A stretch of DNA of 64,000 nt. Source: Populus alba (Eukaryota > Streptophyta > Magnoliopsida > Malpighiales > Salicaceae). The DNA lies in assembly GCF_005239225.2 (NCBI RefSeq), contig NC_133295.1, positions 5,456,001 to 5,520,000 on the forward strand, written 5' to 3'. Positions 1 to 12,768 of the stretch are shown here, in pieces. The notes beneath the pieces were generated by a model, which was not told the origin of the DNA, searched no databases, and saw only the letters and a program-made list of their open reading frames with translations. Positions within the stretch are counted from its first letter, which is position 1. Every line of letters starts with the position of its first letter. Both the position numbers and the translations under genes were made by a program.

Positions 1-1743
1 ATGAGGGCAAAATTAATATAACAAGATTTATAATTTTTTCTTCTAATCTACCATATATGATATGTAAATACAATTTGAGTTAAAAGTTTGAAATTAAACA
101 CAAGATATATATAAACTAACCTTTTTACGAGAAAAGAGACCAAGAGCAATTCTCAATTGAATCATAACTATAAAATTAATATCATCTTCATCCTGTATTT
201 ATCATTTTATTTTTGTTGGTCTTTGTATCTATCAAATATAATTATATAAATTTTTTTAAAAAATATAAGTTAAAACAAAATATTATTTATGGCTGATAAT
301 TTTTTTGAAATAAAATAAAATTAAAAAAATTCTTATATATTTATTTTAATTATTCTTATTGATTTTTTAATGGAATAGAAACAATTCCATTTGCTAACTA
401 AACAGAATCAGTCAAGATTCTATTTGAAGCAAGAAACAGGAGACATAAGATTTCGAATCACACCATGAATATCAATAGTTTTATGAAAAAAAAAAAAAAA
501 TCAAATTCAATCCCATCACAGAAGTGCTATAAAAAATCTACTTGTAAAAAAACTTTGTTGAAATCACTGGAGAGAAGTAAAAGGGAAAAGTTAACTTGCA
601 TTAGATTTAAAAAAATCCAAACTTGAATTGAAGTCAGATGTTGTTGCTTAGGAAGAAGTAGCTTTAATTGAAGGATTTAGGTCAGGGAAAATTAGGGAAA
701 ACAGGAGAGGAAGGGAATTTTTATTTTTTTTTTGGCTAGTGTCTGAAGTGGGATTTTTATCCCTAATGGAAAAACGAGGTTATTTTCCTATGAAAAGGAA
801 AAAAAAAAAGAAAAAAAGAGAGAGCTTTTAAAATTTCGAGATTTTTACAGGGGCTGGGCCTCCACTAGGCTCCTGGCTGCCTCAACTACAACCCACAGTA
901 AGGAAAACTGCAGAAATAGATATATATGAGAAAAGCAAGAATTGCATCTTGAATATCCTCTTCAAATGTTCACATTAAAGTTCTGAGAAATGGGAAAGTT
1001 TTGATAGAAAATGCTCTGTTTTGTTGTATCTTTGTCAAGGACAACACTTGTATATGATGAGGCTTCCCTTTCTTCTGTACTTGCTTTACTTTCATCAAAA
1101 GAAAATCCTGATGCGAAATTTAACCAAGTATGGGGCCATCAAGAGGTCCTCAGCAATTTTTCTCCTTCTTTCTTTTTCCCTTACTTTACTTAATTTTGAC
1201 CATTGAATCAATGCTCCATTTTGGACCTAATTTCTCTTGGAAATTATATCCTGGAAAAATAAAAGACGAGGCAAATAACACCTCACTATCCATGCAACCC
1301 TTTGAAATAATTGATTGAAATCATTGCATTGCCATGCGAGATACTGTAATGTATTATTGGATGGATGCCCCACTTTCTCTTCTTTTTTTCTTGGAAATAA
1401 TCATGAGGCTAATACTGTGCGCATTTAACCAAAGTGCAAAGAAATGTTCTTGATCATGGGCTCCAATGAAAAGAAAAATTAAAAATAGGTTGGACTTTTC
1501 CGGAATAATCCAAGCATTTGTTCACGCCAGAAACCCCACACACAAATACACATTTTCTATGTTTATACAAGGTGGATTTGCGACTTGACAAATGACAATG
1601 GTCATGGTGGACCCTAAACTTGAGTTTTTTTTTTTTTTCTTTTCATATTGTTTGGTAGCTAGACCAGTAGTGAAGAACAGGAAAATACCTATTGCACTTC
1701 ATTGTTTAATCATTTTATACTTCCTTTTCCTCCTCTGTTCCTC
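1..1743. other. AT-rich intergenic sequence upstream of nsLTP gene
   Basis: No gene is recognised here. The stretch is AT-rich with homopolymer A runs (for example near 486-500 and 800-815). Short open frames between 1011 and 1921 show no family resemblance and overlap the promoter and leader of the lipid transfer protein gene. The last few hundred bases should contain that gene's promoter. Confidence 0.6.
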
Positions 1744-1749
1744 TATAAA
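1744..1749 (+). promoter_or_regulatory. TATA box of nsLTP gene
   Basis: TATAAA lies about 120 bases before the ATG at 1869, a normal distance for a plant core promoter followed by a short leader. No promoter element specific to a tissue was identified. Confidence 0.6.
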
Positions 1750-1868
1750 TCGAGAGGGTTGCCAAGCCAAATGCACTGCACACCCCTCAAATCTCTCTGG
1801 CTCACTCACTCAAGCACGCACATACCTAGTATTGTGTATTCAGCCATTTGTTTTTGGTTCAAGTGAAA

Positions 1869-2150
1869 ATGAGGACATCTTGTATGGTAGTTTGCACTCT
1901 TTTGGTACTACTTCTGGCTAAAGAACATGCCAAAGTGGATGCTGTGACATGCAGCCCAGCACAGCTGAGCTCTTGTGTGAGTGCAATCACATCTTCTACT
2001 CCACCAACTAACCTATGCTGCAGCAAGATCAAGGAACAGAAGCCTTGCCTTTGCCAGTACCTCAAGAACCCAAAACTTCAGAAGTTTATCAACACTCCAA
2101 ATGCCAGGAAAGTTGCTAGCACCTGTGGAACTCCCTTCCCCAAATGCTAA
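1869..2150 (+). CDS. Type-2 non-specific lipid transfer protein
   Basis: An intronless gene for a 93-residue secreted protein. The first 25 residues (MRTSC to VDA) form a hydrophobic signal peptide; the mature part is 68 residues starting VTC. The eight cysteines follow C-x7-C-x13-CC-x8-CxC-x23-C-x6-C, which is the type-2 nsLTP spacing, and the residue inside CxC is leucine, also usual for this type. Members bind lipids in a hydrophobic cavity held by four disulfides and act in the apoplast, in cuticle or suberin deposition or defence. An ATG seven codons upstream (1848) is in frame, but the 1869 start gives a proper signal peptide and is preferred. Family assignment is firm; the physiological role is not readable from sequence. 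Confidence 0.92.
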   Translation: MRTSCMVVCTLLVLLLAKEHAKVDAVTCSPAQLSSCVSAITSSTPPTNLCCSKIKEQKPCLCQYLKNPKLQKFINTPNARKVASTCGTPFPKC

Positions 2151-2487
2151 ATGATAAGGATTTTCTTCTCAGTTTCTCTGTATCCTGAATGAATCATGTA
2201 GGTTACTGCATGATTAGAAGGGTGGTGTGGAGGCTTGAGAGTCGGTGCTTAATTTATCTTTAAATCTGCAGGTGTGGTATAATATGTGTATGGTGGTACT
2301 AGTAGTAGAGCACTAGTTAATGGAAATAATGTTGGGGTCATGGTCACATGTCACCAATTTCTGTCTCTGGTGTGGTTTATTGTATACTACTGGTAATTTA
2401 GAAGGCATTTTCTGTAATATTTTACAATTTGAAATCTATGCTGGATCATTAGCTCATCACAACATGTCTGACGACTCCAGACTCCCT

Positions 2488-2524
<37 letters not shown>

Positions 2525-2911
2525 TCACACGCACAACATAATCATATTTTTAGAGCAGTTTAGTCAGCAGGCAAGGTGCTTAATTTTGAGATAGCAAGTA
2601 CAAGAAAATACGACATATAATTTTTCATGCGTCAAGGGAATGCCAAAACAGTAGAGCTTCTTGGCTAGCATTGATTAATTTAACTGCATTTCTTTCTATT
2701 CTGTCTTTAGAAGGTTAATCAATCACAATAAAACTAAACGAACGAATTCCTTTTTATTGAAATATGAAGATCCCAGAACATCATCATCCATAGTGCTCTC
2801 AATTGATTACACCATCATGAAAAAAGAATCTAGAATGCTTGGAGAGAAACTCCAAAATTCCTTTAAATGTACAGAATGGAAATACTTACAAACGAACAAA
2901 AAGAGAGTTTC
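2151..2911. other. Intergenic, convergent 3' ends of nsLTP and kinesin genes
   Basis: Holds the 3' untranslated region of the + strand nsLTP gene and, near 2750-2911, that of the - strand kinesin gene. The two genes converge here. Apart from a TC microsatellite nothing else is recognised. Confidence 0.6.
2494..2518. repeat. (TC)n microsatellite
   Basis: About 12 uninterrupted TC units follow a CCCT-rich run. It lies downstream of the nsLTP stop codon and is probably length-polymorphic. Confidence 0.9.
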
Positions 2912-5900
2912 TCACAAATGTAGAAGGTTTGAAATTTGGTTCCAGCCCGTCATCCATGGTCTCTTATCTGTTGGCAGTGCAAAATTGAGTTCAAACATCT
3001 CCTTTGACATGTTTCCTCCTTCGCAGAACCCTACAAGTTTTGCCACTATGTCAGCACTCTCCTGTATATGCTTGGCATCATGAGGATCTGTCCACAGTTT
3101 ATTAACAAACTGTAGCCTCCTCTGCTTCCCATCAAGGGGGACATTCCATTTGATGTATAATTCGTCTCTCTCTTCAGCTGTCAGACGTGAGGTCAATCTT
3201 TTTGCAAGGAACTCCTTTTCACGTTTCAATGCTCTAATACTGCAAGACAATATGAGACAATAATTGTAAATATTCAATGATCTTGAAGATAAAGAAAGAA
3301 GGGAAATGCCAGTTCTAGTAAAATTGGCGAGAGAGAGAGAACCTTGATGACAGAGATAGTGTAGGCTCATCTCCAAAATGAGCTGGGCTTGCATTGCCAA
3401 GTTCTGCCAAATGCTGCTGCAACCAAGTCAAGCGTCTTAGCTCCACTTCCATGTATATTTGATCAGCAGGGTCGCCCTTGAATAACAAATAAAACTGTGT
3501 CCTGTGGATTATCGATACATAGCACATATCCCACAACTCAATGATCAGCTGCCTTTGCTCCCTAAAAGTCACATGCCACGAAACTTGGGGCTGCTCTGGC
3601 TCATTTATATTTTCTTCCTCCTCTATAGTATATCCAGCTGCTTCATTTGCTTCCAGCTCAAGGACCTAAATGAATCACAATTGCAGATGATTTAAATTTC
3701 AATACTTTGTATGAAATCAGAAAAACTGGCCGTGATATAATTTCTATATATATGCAAATGAAAAGAACTGGTTGGTGCACTGAAAAAGAAAAATCAAAGC
3801 AGATGATAGAATTAACGATTATACCTGGCAAACAAGTAGCTGCTTTTGGTATTGCAATTTGGCCACACGTTCTTTGAGTTCGGTCACGTAAGTTCTTATG
3901 CTTCTAACATTCTCCTCTGCTGCATTCTGAAACATTTTCTGCATTTTCTTCATGTTCACTGAACTTGAGCGCCGATAGCCACCAGGTGTCCCTTCCTTTG
4001 ATGAGATGTCCCCTCCTTCTTCAATCTTTGTAGGAGTCTCTTTCTCAGACTCTGACAGGGTCTCGCTGACTACAATGTCATCATTATTCGGAGCTCTATT
4101 TTCAATCTCACTTTCCAAAACTTGCCGAGAAGTTGATAGCGGGGAGCAAGGAGACCTTATAAAATTTTGCCTGTTGGTGCCATTACTTGAAGCCAAAGGA
4201 AGTATCTTTTTCTTCTTCTGTTGATTCTTAGCTTTTGAAGCTGCTTCACAGTTTGATTGTGGATTATTGTTTGGAAGAGACATTACTAATTTGTCAATGG
4301 ACTTTTGAACATTTTCAAGTTGCTCTTCGAGATCTGCAAAAGTGCTTCCCTGTGAATGAAGCCTTGTTATTTCATCTTTGAGATTAGCATTGACACTCTT
4401 GTTAGGAGCTACAACACTTCCAATTTCAACTTCTTTTGGAACTGGTTGGATAGTGCGCATGTCTTTGATTTCTGCTTGCAGTTTAGCAATTGTCTCAGCT
4501 GCATCTTGGTTACCTAATCTATGACAAGCCACCTCCTTCTGTAGAACTTCCAGAGCTCGATTTGCTTCCTCCCCAAGTTGCTCCTGAAGGTGTTCAAGTT
4601 TGCGAATTTCATGCATTAGCGTGAAAGGTGCAGTTGATGATTGCCTCATAGACTGCCTTAGCAACGTTTTCCTGGTTCTATCACAGTGGCTTGACTCCTT
4701 GATGTCAAGATTTGGCAAGGATGCATCAGAATAAGAGAGACATTTCTTCACTAATGGTCGGGGTGATTCCAGTGTGCTTGAAACCTGTCGATCCTCTTGA
4801 AGTTTTCTGCGCAATTCATCCACCTCAGATTGCGCAAGATCTCTTTGGCGTCTCAGCTCCTCCATTTCCATCTCCATCTAGACACGATAAGATACAAAGG
4901 CCAAGGATTCATTTCCATTATTATAATTTTGAAGTCAACTAAAATTAAAGTTATACGACAGCTTACCTGCCGAATTTTGAATTCTTTTTCCCTTGAAGGG
5001 TCAGGAGTGCGCAGCTCTGCTTCCAGCCTGGCTACCTCCTTCTGCAGGTGTTTCACAAGCTGCTTATCCGAAACAACCTAATAAAGTTTCACATAAAAAA
5101 TATTCAGTATTTGAATTGTCATTTGAAGTCAGAAGGAAACTCAATTAAACAGGTTTAGAAACAAAAGATCGATACCATGTTGACATGGGCATTATTAGTT
5201 ACTTCCTTTGCTCGTGTGGCAAAGTAAAGGGTATTTCGAGATTGTTCAACATGGCTCAGAGCTGGGCTTAAAGTGCATATGATGGCAGTACGAGCATTCC
5301 CACCAAGTGAGTGCTGCAATATGCGAGTAAGCTTCGAGTCTCGGTAAGGTATATGACCACTACGTTTCCCAACACTACATAGATAAAAACAGTCAGTCAA
5401 TGCAGAAAAAGAAAATTTTCTCTATGTTAAATGATAAATTTAAGGTTTATAATTGTGAGCATGTGTACATTTCGCAATTCTGTACTGCTATAGCATGTGA
5501 AAGCATAATAAGAATAGGCTCTGACCTGAGCTTTCTAATCACAGTTGTCAGGGTCATCAGACTAAGATTAATATGGCAACCTTCCCTGAGTCTGGCACCA
5601 TCTGCATGTGTCTGTGAAGCTCTTTCACTTCCAGCTAGATCAACAAAATTCTGCGTCATTGGTCACCCAATAGTTATTAGTTATAATCACACAAAAAATA
5701 CTGCACTTTAGATGGCAACTCATTGGACCGAAAGGATGAGCGAAATAAGGCAAGAGTTTCTATATTTTTTACCAGGCTTGCAACGAAAGATCTCACACAA
5801 TCTGAATTTTCTCGAAGTGTACTTTCTATTGTCTACATCCAACACAAAAAAAAAACAACTCACATGTTAGTTTTCATAGAAGAACTGTTGTAACTTGAAT

Positions 5901-7106
5901 CTATACATCATATGATCCATGAACCTTACCAGCCTTATAATTTGGTGTGATCGTGAGCTAGTATCATTAAGGGCAGTTTCACCAACTTGCCTTTGCGCTA
6001 CAACATAATCAGAAACAAGTTAATCAACTGCCAATTAGCAATGTATTTGCAAAGGAAGAAGCTTCACCAAATTACCTTCACATATACCGATTAGATGCCT
6101 TAAATGCTGATCATTACTTGCTTTCTCTTCTACCAACTTCTCAACCACAGTACCTTTCTGCATTTGGGAATCACAAGAAATACAGTAAATGAGAGAATCA
6201 TTCAGAAAAGCATATGAAGTTCATTCTTGACTGCAGAAAAAAACTCATAAATGCAACAATACCTCCGGGTCATCTAGAAGCTTTAGATTGCGACCAGATT
6301 CAGAATTTAACAGGTCTCTGACATTTTCATTATAGATTTCTAGTCCAGAAATCCTAATTGTAAAATCTCTTTCTGGTGTCTGCAGTCAGTCCAAAACAAA
6401 AACCACAACTTTCTAATGAATATAGTTTTGCTATAAACTCAATAAACTAGACCAAGTAAAATCCAACTTTCTAGAGCACAATGTCAGATTTTAATGAAGC
6501 TTACATTCATTATATGCTTATAGATGTCATTAACAGCTTTATCAGTTATCCCTCTCATCGTGTATGTCTTCCCACTGCTAGTTTGCCCATATGCAAATAT
6601 GGTTGCTGTAATGTAAAAATGAAAGAATTGTTTAATCCAGATGCACTACAAAAATCACATAACCTGAGATTTACCATTGAAAGAATAGGTTATGTTACCA
6701 TTTATGCCCATCAAAGCAGACAAAGCAACATTTTTCACTCCATCTTCATAAACAGCTTCAGTTATACTAGAAGGACCAAAAACTTTATCTGAAAGCGGAA
6801 AAACAAAAATCCTTTATTAAAGCATGAAATCACAAGAAAATCTCTTATATAAGCTGCAATTAAATTACCAAAAATGAAAGAGGCCGGTTGAGCTGCTCGT
6901 TCTTGAGGGGGTGGCTTAAAGACAATAGTATGATCATCAACACAGTCCCAAGCAATTTGGTCCTTAGCTAACTGCTCCTTCTTGTTTAAAGGCCTTAATC
7001 TTACAGTAACTACAATCTTCTCCTCTTTTGCTTTAGGCCCTCCTGGGGTTGTTGCTGGTGTCCTGTCAATCTTAGAAGCTGGTGTTCCAGGGGTTCTAAG
7101 TGTCAT
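2912..7106 (-). CDS. NACK1: Kinesin-7 of NACK1/HINKEL type (13 exons)
   Basis: Plus-end microtubule motor that, in this family, carries a MAPKKK (NPK1/ANP) to the phragmoplast midzone for cell-plate expansion. My exons on the - strand are 7106-6869, 6788-6699, 6605-6505, 6379-6263, 6157-6076, 5997-5930, 5832-5773, 5650-5526, 5374-5176, 5077-4967, 4877-3825, 3665-3343 and 3239-2912. All have GT-AG borders and joined phases, giving 964 residues, close to the family's usual 940-975. Visible motor motifs are the P-loop GQTSSGKT (116-123), switch I N-DTSSRSH (220-227) and switch II DLAGSE (256-261). The long exon 11 encodes a coiled-coil stalk. The last two exons encode the conserved NACK C-terminal region (DUF3490 type) ending LLHL. 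The N-terminus ([11 protein letters not shown]) and C-terminus fit NACK1 better than its paralogue NACK2/TETRASPORE, but that choice is less certain than the subfamily. No breaks seen. Confidence 0.9.
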
Positions 7107-7949
7107 CTTTTTTGGTCAAAATCTCCTCTTTCCCTTTACAATTCACTCACAAGAGACCCGAAAATGGAAATCACCAGCCTCTGCCTCTCTCACTGGAGAG
7201 ACTAACAAAAAAACTGGGACCTCTCTGTCTTGGATGCAGAATTTGTTTATACAAATAAATAGCTGCCAAATCCAATTCAATAAAAAGATTATAAGTTGCA
7301 TCGAAAGACTCATTTCTTCTCCTGACCAAATTCTTTCAGAAAATCAATTTCTCCAAATTAAAACAGCAGAAAGTTGAAAAAGGAAACAAAAAGCTGTAAA
7401 CTTTTCTCCATTATCGGTTCACTTTCTATTAGATCCAAATTGATTGATCAAATAAATAATAATATGCTTTAATGGCCCAATAAAATTTTAAGTTTTCCTA
7501 TTAACATTCTTTCCAAATTCATGCGTTATTCGGTAAATTAAATGAAGCACAAATCAATCACAAAAAAAAGTAAGTTCCTTACCATTTTTAAGATGAGTTT
7601 TCGATGATCAATCTAAACTAAATCATACATGGAAAGTTACTCAAAAACCTCTAAATTCTAACCAATTGAAGCTCTAAGCTCTAATGTCTTACCTTTTATA
7701 AACCACAAGAATTTAAAAATAGAAAACATTATGGAACAAAAAGTAAACGAAACAATTACATACAGGAATCTCAAGCCGAGCTCTCCAGATATGCAAGCAG
7801 ATCTAGTGAAGAACCGATAAAAACTAGATCTTTTTCAGAGAGAGAATGTGAGAGGTGGGTTTTTGCAGGGGTTAAAGAGAGAGAGAGGGTCTGCTCTTTT
7901 CTTTGGCTTCTTTATGAAATGAAAACCTGTGACCAATTTGAATTTGATT

Positions 7950-7960
7950 TCTAACGGCTA
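7950..7960 (-). promoter_or_regulatory. MSA (mitosis-specific activator) element
   Basis: TCTAACGGCTA, read on +, is a full match to the MSA consensus YCYAACGGYYA bound by three-repeat MYB (MYB3R) factors. It sits about 840 bases upstream of the kinesin ATG. It is just beyond the likely 5' leader, whose AG/CT-rich sequence runs to about 7900; an intron may lie within that leader. The element works in either orientation in known G2/M genes, and NACK1 is one of the classic MSA-regulated genes. Confidence 0.6.
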
Positions 7961-10209
7961 GTTCGTTTCTTTTCTTTTCTGAGGCTCTGATTTCTTCATT
8001 TTTAGGGCAAACTACACATATACTCTCAATCAATTGAGTGTGTTTCAATTTGGTCCACTTTATTAATAATGGCTCCCATATTACCTTTGCTTTACCAAAA
8101 TGGAAAGTTCCAATCTTCCCAATTTGCGAAAAACAATAATAATAATTGCACACGTGGTCATTTTTCTTAACATTATTGATTATTTTTTGTCCATAATCAC
8201 TAATTTGAATAGCATGTAGGCGTATAATCAAATCAATTATCAAACATTATGATTTGATGGATGAGTTTCTTAGTTTAAAAATGGAATAATAATAATTTTT
8301 TTAAAATATTTTTTATTTGAAAATATATTAAAATAATATTTTTTTATTTTTAAAAAATTATTTTTAATATTAATATATTAAAAAAATTTAAAAATATAAA
8401 AGTTAATATTAAAAAGAAAACAAATCAATTTTAAAAAAAAATTATTTGGAATACAATTTCAAATTGCCTATAAATAATCTGCGGATAAAAATAAAATATG
8501 AATTTTATATATACTAAGGCACCTTTCTCATGATTTGACATTATTATTAGGCTTTTAGTCTTCTTGTCAATTTTATAATTTATGTGTGTAGTTAATTATT
8601 TTTTAATAACATAATTTGGTAAAATATGTAGTAAAATAATACAGGCTGAATTGTTTTTGAAAATAATATAGTTTGGACACCACAATTATGAATATCATTT
8701 TTTATATATAATTTTTATCAGTACTAATAGTTGTTTAATCATATTTTAATATATATATATATATATTATAATTTAATTAATTAAAATAAAAATCAATTTA
8801 AAATCTATGAATATTTAATGGTCAAAAGATAAAATTTAAAATATAATAGCCAAAAATAAAATAAAAAATAAAGTAATATGGTGGAATAAAATAAAGAAAA
8901 AAAAAATAAAAAATCATCAAAAACACCATAAGATTTTATTTTTAACATTTATATTAATATTAAAAATATCTCAACGATATGATTCTCACTGATTTTTAAA
9001 AATTAAGAAACGTATGGATTACATGCACGATTATAATACCTGGAAAAAAAAAAAAGGGAATCGGGATCTTAATTTTTTTCCAGATTTTAATTCAAGTTAT
9101 ACGGTTGATGTGAGGATGAGTTTGGAGAAGGAGGAGGCTAAAAAATTAGGGCTTATTTACTACGGTGGGCTATTGCATGGAAAATGGCAATCAATGGTTT
9201 TATTTCTGTTTGGTTCGACGAAGGAGGGCTCGACTGGATTGTGTTGAAAAGACAGAGATTGACAATGCGAAGGGGATTTTGCTTAAGGGAAGAGGAAAAG
9301 CAATAATGGGTTTTTACAGGGTTGCTTCAGTGGTTGTTGAAGACGGCGCGATGAGGTCGGTGGGTTTGTAATGGTTGTAGAGGAGAGGCTGTGGCTTTGG
9401 CGAGCGGAGCTTTTGATCCAATGGTTGATGGTGGTGGTTTGGTCAAGATTGACGTTTTTTTCATTTCTTAGTTAAAAAAGTCTGTAATACCCAGAAATAC
9501 ATTCACAACACACATCTTCTCTTTTTTTTTTTTTTTTTTTTTGAGGTTATAAATAATTCTTTTTTAATTCAGAAAACTATTTGTTCAGAAAAATAATAAC
9601 TTTTGGTTTTTGAAAATGCAAGATTTGTAATAGAATAATCCATGTTTTTATGATAATGTTTTGTTACTATTTTATAATAAAAGAGAATGAGATTAATATA
9701 TAAAAATAAATTTATTCTCAAAATAATTTTGAAGCAAATTTCTATTCTTTCTAAAACAAGAGGTATAGCAAGAAAATGTGTTTTTAGAGATAATATTTAA
9801 TATTTTTTTATTTCTAATATATCCCTACAAAATAAAATTAATTTCAAAATTATCTAATTAAAATATATAAGAATAAAAATAATTTTTATCATAATTTTAA
9901 AACTTGTCTTGAAGATTAATCTTTTAAGATAATAATAATTATTTTTTAATTAATATATGAGATCTTTCCATTTTCTATTTTTAGTTTACCTTATTTTTTA
10001 AACAGTATTGGTCATGTTTGTATTTTGCAAGGAGGACTATCCAAGTCAATTGAGGAAATTAGACACTGTCACATCTCTTCTGTGAAACTTCCTGGCAAAA
10101 CACTTGGTGATTTCTTGGCCATTACATATATTGATTTTTTGTTTGTTGTTGTAACAAGTACAAAACTGGGTTTCTATACACCTTCAAGATTATTCAATAC
10201 AATAATTCA
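7961..10209. other. AT-rich intergenic sequence, no gene recognised
   Basis: Lies between the kinesin promoter and the LRK10L exon copy. 8280-8420 resembles the dispersed AT-rich MITE family seen elsewhere in this window. Open frames at 9014-9371 were inspected and show no recognisable family. The last few hundred bases may act as a promoter for the exon copy. Confidence 0.5.
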
Positions 10210-11482
10210 GACTCTTCTCTTCACGTTCTGAAACAGAAAAATGGTTGCCCATCTTTTGTTATTACTCTATCAACACCACCACATCATCACCATCTTCCTT
10301 GTCCTAATCCTTGCATCAGCATCTTATGGCAAGGATGATAGTAAAGATTTCAGAGACTGCGAAAAGAATTTTAATTGTGGAGTCTTATCAAACCTTTCTT
10401 ATCCTTTCTGGGGAGGTGATCGACCTGAAGTTTGTGGACATAAAGGGTTCAAGCTCAAGTGTGAAAAAGGTCAGCTCCCTATAATACCTAGTGACACACT
10501 AGAATTCCGCCTATTTCGTTTAGATCAACCTTCCAGGTTGATGACTCTGCAGCTAGTGAATTCCCAAGATTACATTTGTCCTTCTCATACTTTACCCAAT
10601 TCAAGTACTGAGAGTGGCATCCATGTCTTCGGCTATGACCTCAAGCTTAAAAACCTGAACTTACTTTACAACTGCACGGTCTCGAGCTCGAGCTCGACGC
10701 TGGAGCAAAATAGAATTTCGAGTTCGTATTCGTATTGTAGTGAATATAGTGGCAGTTCATTCTATGGAGGTGATGATATCTTGGAGAGCAGTAGTGGGCT
10801 AAACCGAACCCAATGTAGCATATGGTTCAAAATCCCCATTCCAGTTGAGTCTTTTCGTCGACTAAATGGTGACAGACCAGACTTGAAGCAAGTTTTAGGA
10901 CAAGAGTTTAGCGTGTCGTACAAGTATGATGAAGGTCCTTCAATTTGCGATGGATGTATGGCTTCGAAAGGAATATGTGGAACCAACTTGACAGATCCCA
11001 ACAGAGAGTTCTTGTGCCTTTGCCGTGACCACCCATATTCTTTTGTTTGCAAAGGTCAGCTAAGTATGCCTTTTCATTTTCTTTTTCTTCCCTGTTAATT
11101 ATATGTTTTATTATTCATTTCAGTGTGTTTCGTGTTATTTGTGTGGGTAATTAATTTAGTTGGGTAATTAGGAAGAGGGCTTAATTTGTTCTTGTTCGGA
11201 ACTCAAGATTAACTTTCCAATGGCATTAATGACCTGTTAGAAGCCCATTAACCCATCTACCATAGGAAAACTGTTAAGCAATAGTTTAGTCCCTCGATCG
11301 CTTACAATTATGCAAGCTAGTCCTTCTACTTTTTTTTTTTTAATTAAATCTCTAGATTACCCTTTTTATTTTATTTTTGAGAAACATTTTGGCTGACCCC
11401 ACAAGAAGGTGAGCTTGAGTGTCTTATTAATGGAAAATGACTTCCCCAAGTCCAGTTTGAACCTGTCAACGGTCTGCAAAAG
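10210..11482 (+). repeat. Left arm of 1.28-kb inverted duplication
   Basis: Near-identical in reverse complement to 21579-22861. The match starts 31 bases before the ATG (GACTCTTCTCTTCAC) and runs through the whole ectodomain exon and about 430 bases of the following intron. It ends at GGTCTGCAAAAGC. Outside these points the flanks differ completely. The encoded proteins differ at roughly 11 of 271 positions plus a two-residue serine indel. The arm lacks exons 2-4 and the promoter of the complete gene, so it is the derived copy. Confidence 0.92.
10241..11054 (+). CDS. LRK10L1-type ectodomain exon, extra copy (partial gene)
   Basis: Encodes 271 residues plus one base: a signal peptide (about residues 1-29, ending ASASYG), then a cysteine-rich GUB_WAK_bind/WAK-associated ectodomain with the YPFWGG motif and a closing CDGCMASKGICG motif. 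It is an inverted duplicate of exon 1 of the complete gene on - at 22830. The splice donor AAAG|GTCAGC is kept at 11054/11055. If not spliced, the frame reads on to a stop at 11096-11098, giving a 285-residue secreted protein without membrane segment or kinase. If spliced to the acceptor at 14899/14900 it joins in frame to a kinase of another subtype. No stop codon or frameshift interrupts it, so decay is slight or recent. Whether it is transcribed is unknown. Confidence 0.75.
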
Positions 11483-12768
11483 CAGCGCAAGTCGGTTAAT
11501 TTCTTTATAGTTAAAAAAATAATAATGCTAAAACTTGATGAAGGAATCCAAGCTTTTTCTTCATCGCTCTTAGTTTCAAACTTTCTTTCACTAAAACCCT
11601 CACTTTCTTCCCTTTAAATTCCTTCTCCCCACCCATTTTAATTGCGTTTTCCACGCATACTCATGATTAATCACACTTAATGTCTCAAATTATGGAAATT
11701 TCTCTCCATTTTTGGATAAATAAATCATCTCCCCCCCTCCGTCCATGTCTGGACAGTTGAGTATCTAAAGAGGAAAGGGTGGCACTGTTCAATTTATTTA
11801 CAAACTTATCACTCTTCTATGCCTTTATGTGTTGCTACTTGGCTATTATATAAATCATGAGTGCGGGAGGTTTAATCCATGGCAGGACAACATATTACGA
11901 GACTTCTTTTAAAATTTCACTAGATCTAATTGTAGTATTGAGAGCTCTGTATGCTAGTCTAAAGTTGATAGTAAGTGATTTTTTATTTAAAAATATAATT
12001 ATATTAATTATATAACCAAATTCTCATAATCATTTAATATAATTATGTAACCAATTATATTAATATTTTACCTTTTTATCATTTATTTCTTTCATGTCTC
12101 ATTACCATTTCATAATAATATTATCGATTTTTAATAGGTGCTTGTACAATTACTCTTAACTTTTCTTTATACTATATATTTTTTATGTAATTTATTATTT
12201 ATAACCTTATTAATTTCTTGGAATTGTTTTTCTTATTTTACTTGTCTTTTATCCATCAAAACTCATTTATCTATTTCACCGACATAAGAAATTTTGAACC
12301 CAAAATTTGTAATTCTTTTTTTAATTTCATTAATACCTTTAAATTTAAATTTAGGTATGAAGATGATATTCTTCATTACATATCATATTTATTATTATTT
12401 TTATCATTTGTTTTTTTTACTAGATGGGTCTTACTATCCTCGTTTTTATGTTTATGCAAGGGTTCACAATGCAAACAAATTATATTTATATAAAATAAAA
12501 AATAAAATCCCTTTTTAAAATTATAAAAAATACAAAATAATTTAAAACAAAACTACCTCATATTCAAAAAATATGAACACAATATATTTAAAAAGCAAAG
12601 AGAAGGTACTAATTTAAATTTCAATAAAAAGATTAATGAATTGAAAAATTTTAAAAAGTACTTGATTGTTTATATAAATAGTGTTTTAGATAGTAAAGTA
12701 CACTATAAAAAATCTCAATTTATTTTAATGTATTAGTCAATGCAGTTATTATAACTAATAATAATTTT
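11483..12768. other. Intergenic or intron sequence, AT-rich
   Basis: Beyond the breakpoint of the inverted duplication. No coding resemblance or mobile element was recognised. If the chimeric splicing suggested for this locus occurs, this stretch is part of a long intron. Confidence 0.5.

Noticed and set aside
1592..1921. 109-codon open frame overlapping the nsLTP gene start
   Set aside because: It covers the promoter, TATA box and leader of the lipid transfer protein gene and has no family resemblance.
4006..5081. Open frames on + within the kinesin gene
   Set aside because: Shadows of the - strand coiled-coil exon, whose frame, splice sites and family match are clear.
9014..9371. Two overlapping open frames of 68-77 codons with moderate GC
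   Set aside because: No recognisable motif, no splice-linked neighbours; may be a decayed fragment but cannot be supported as a gene.
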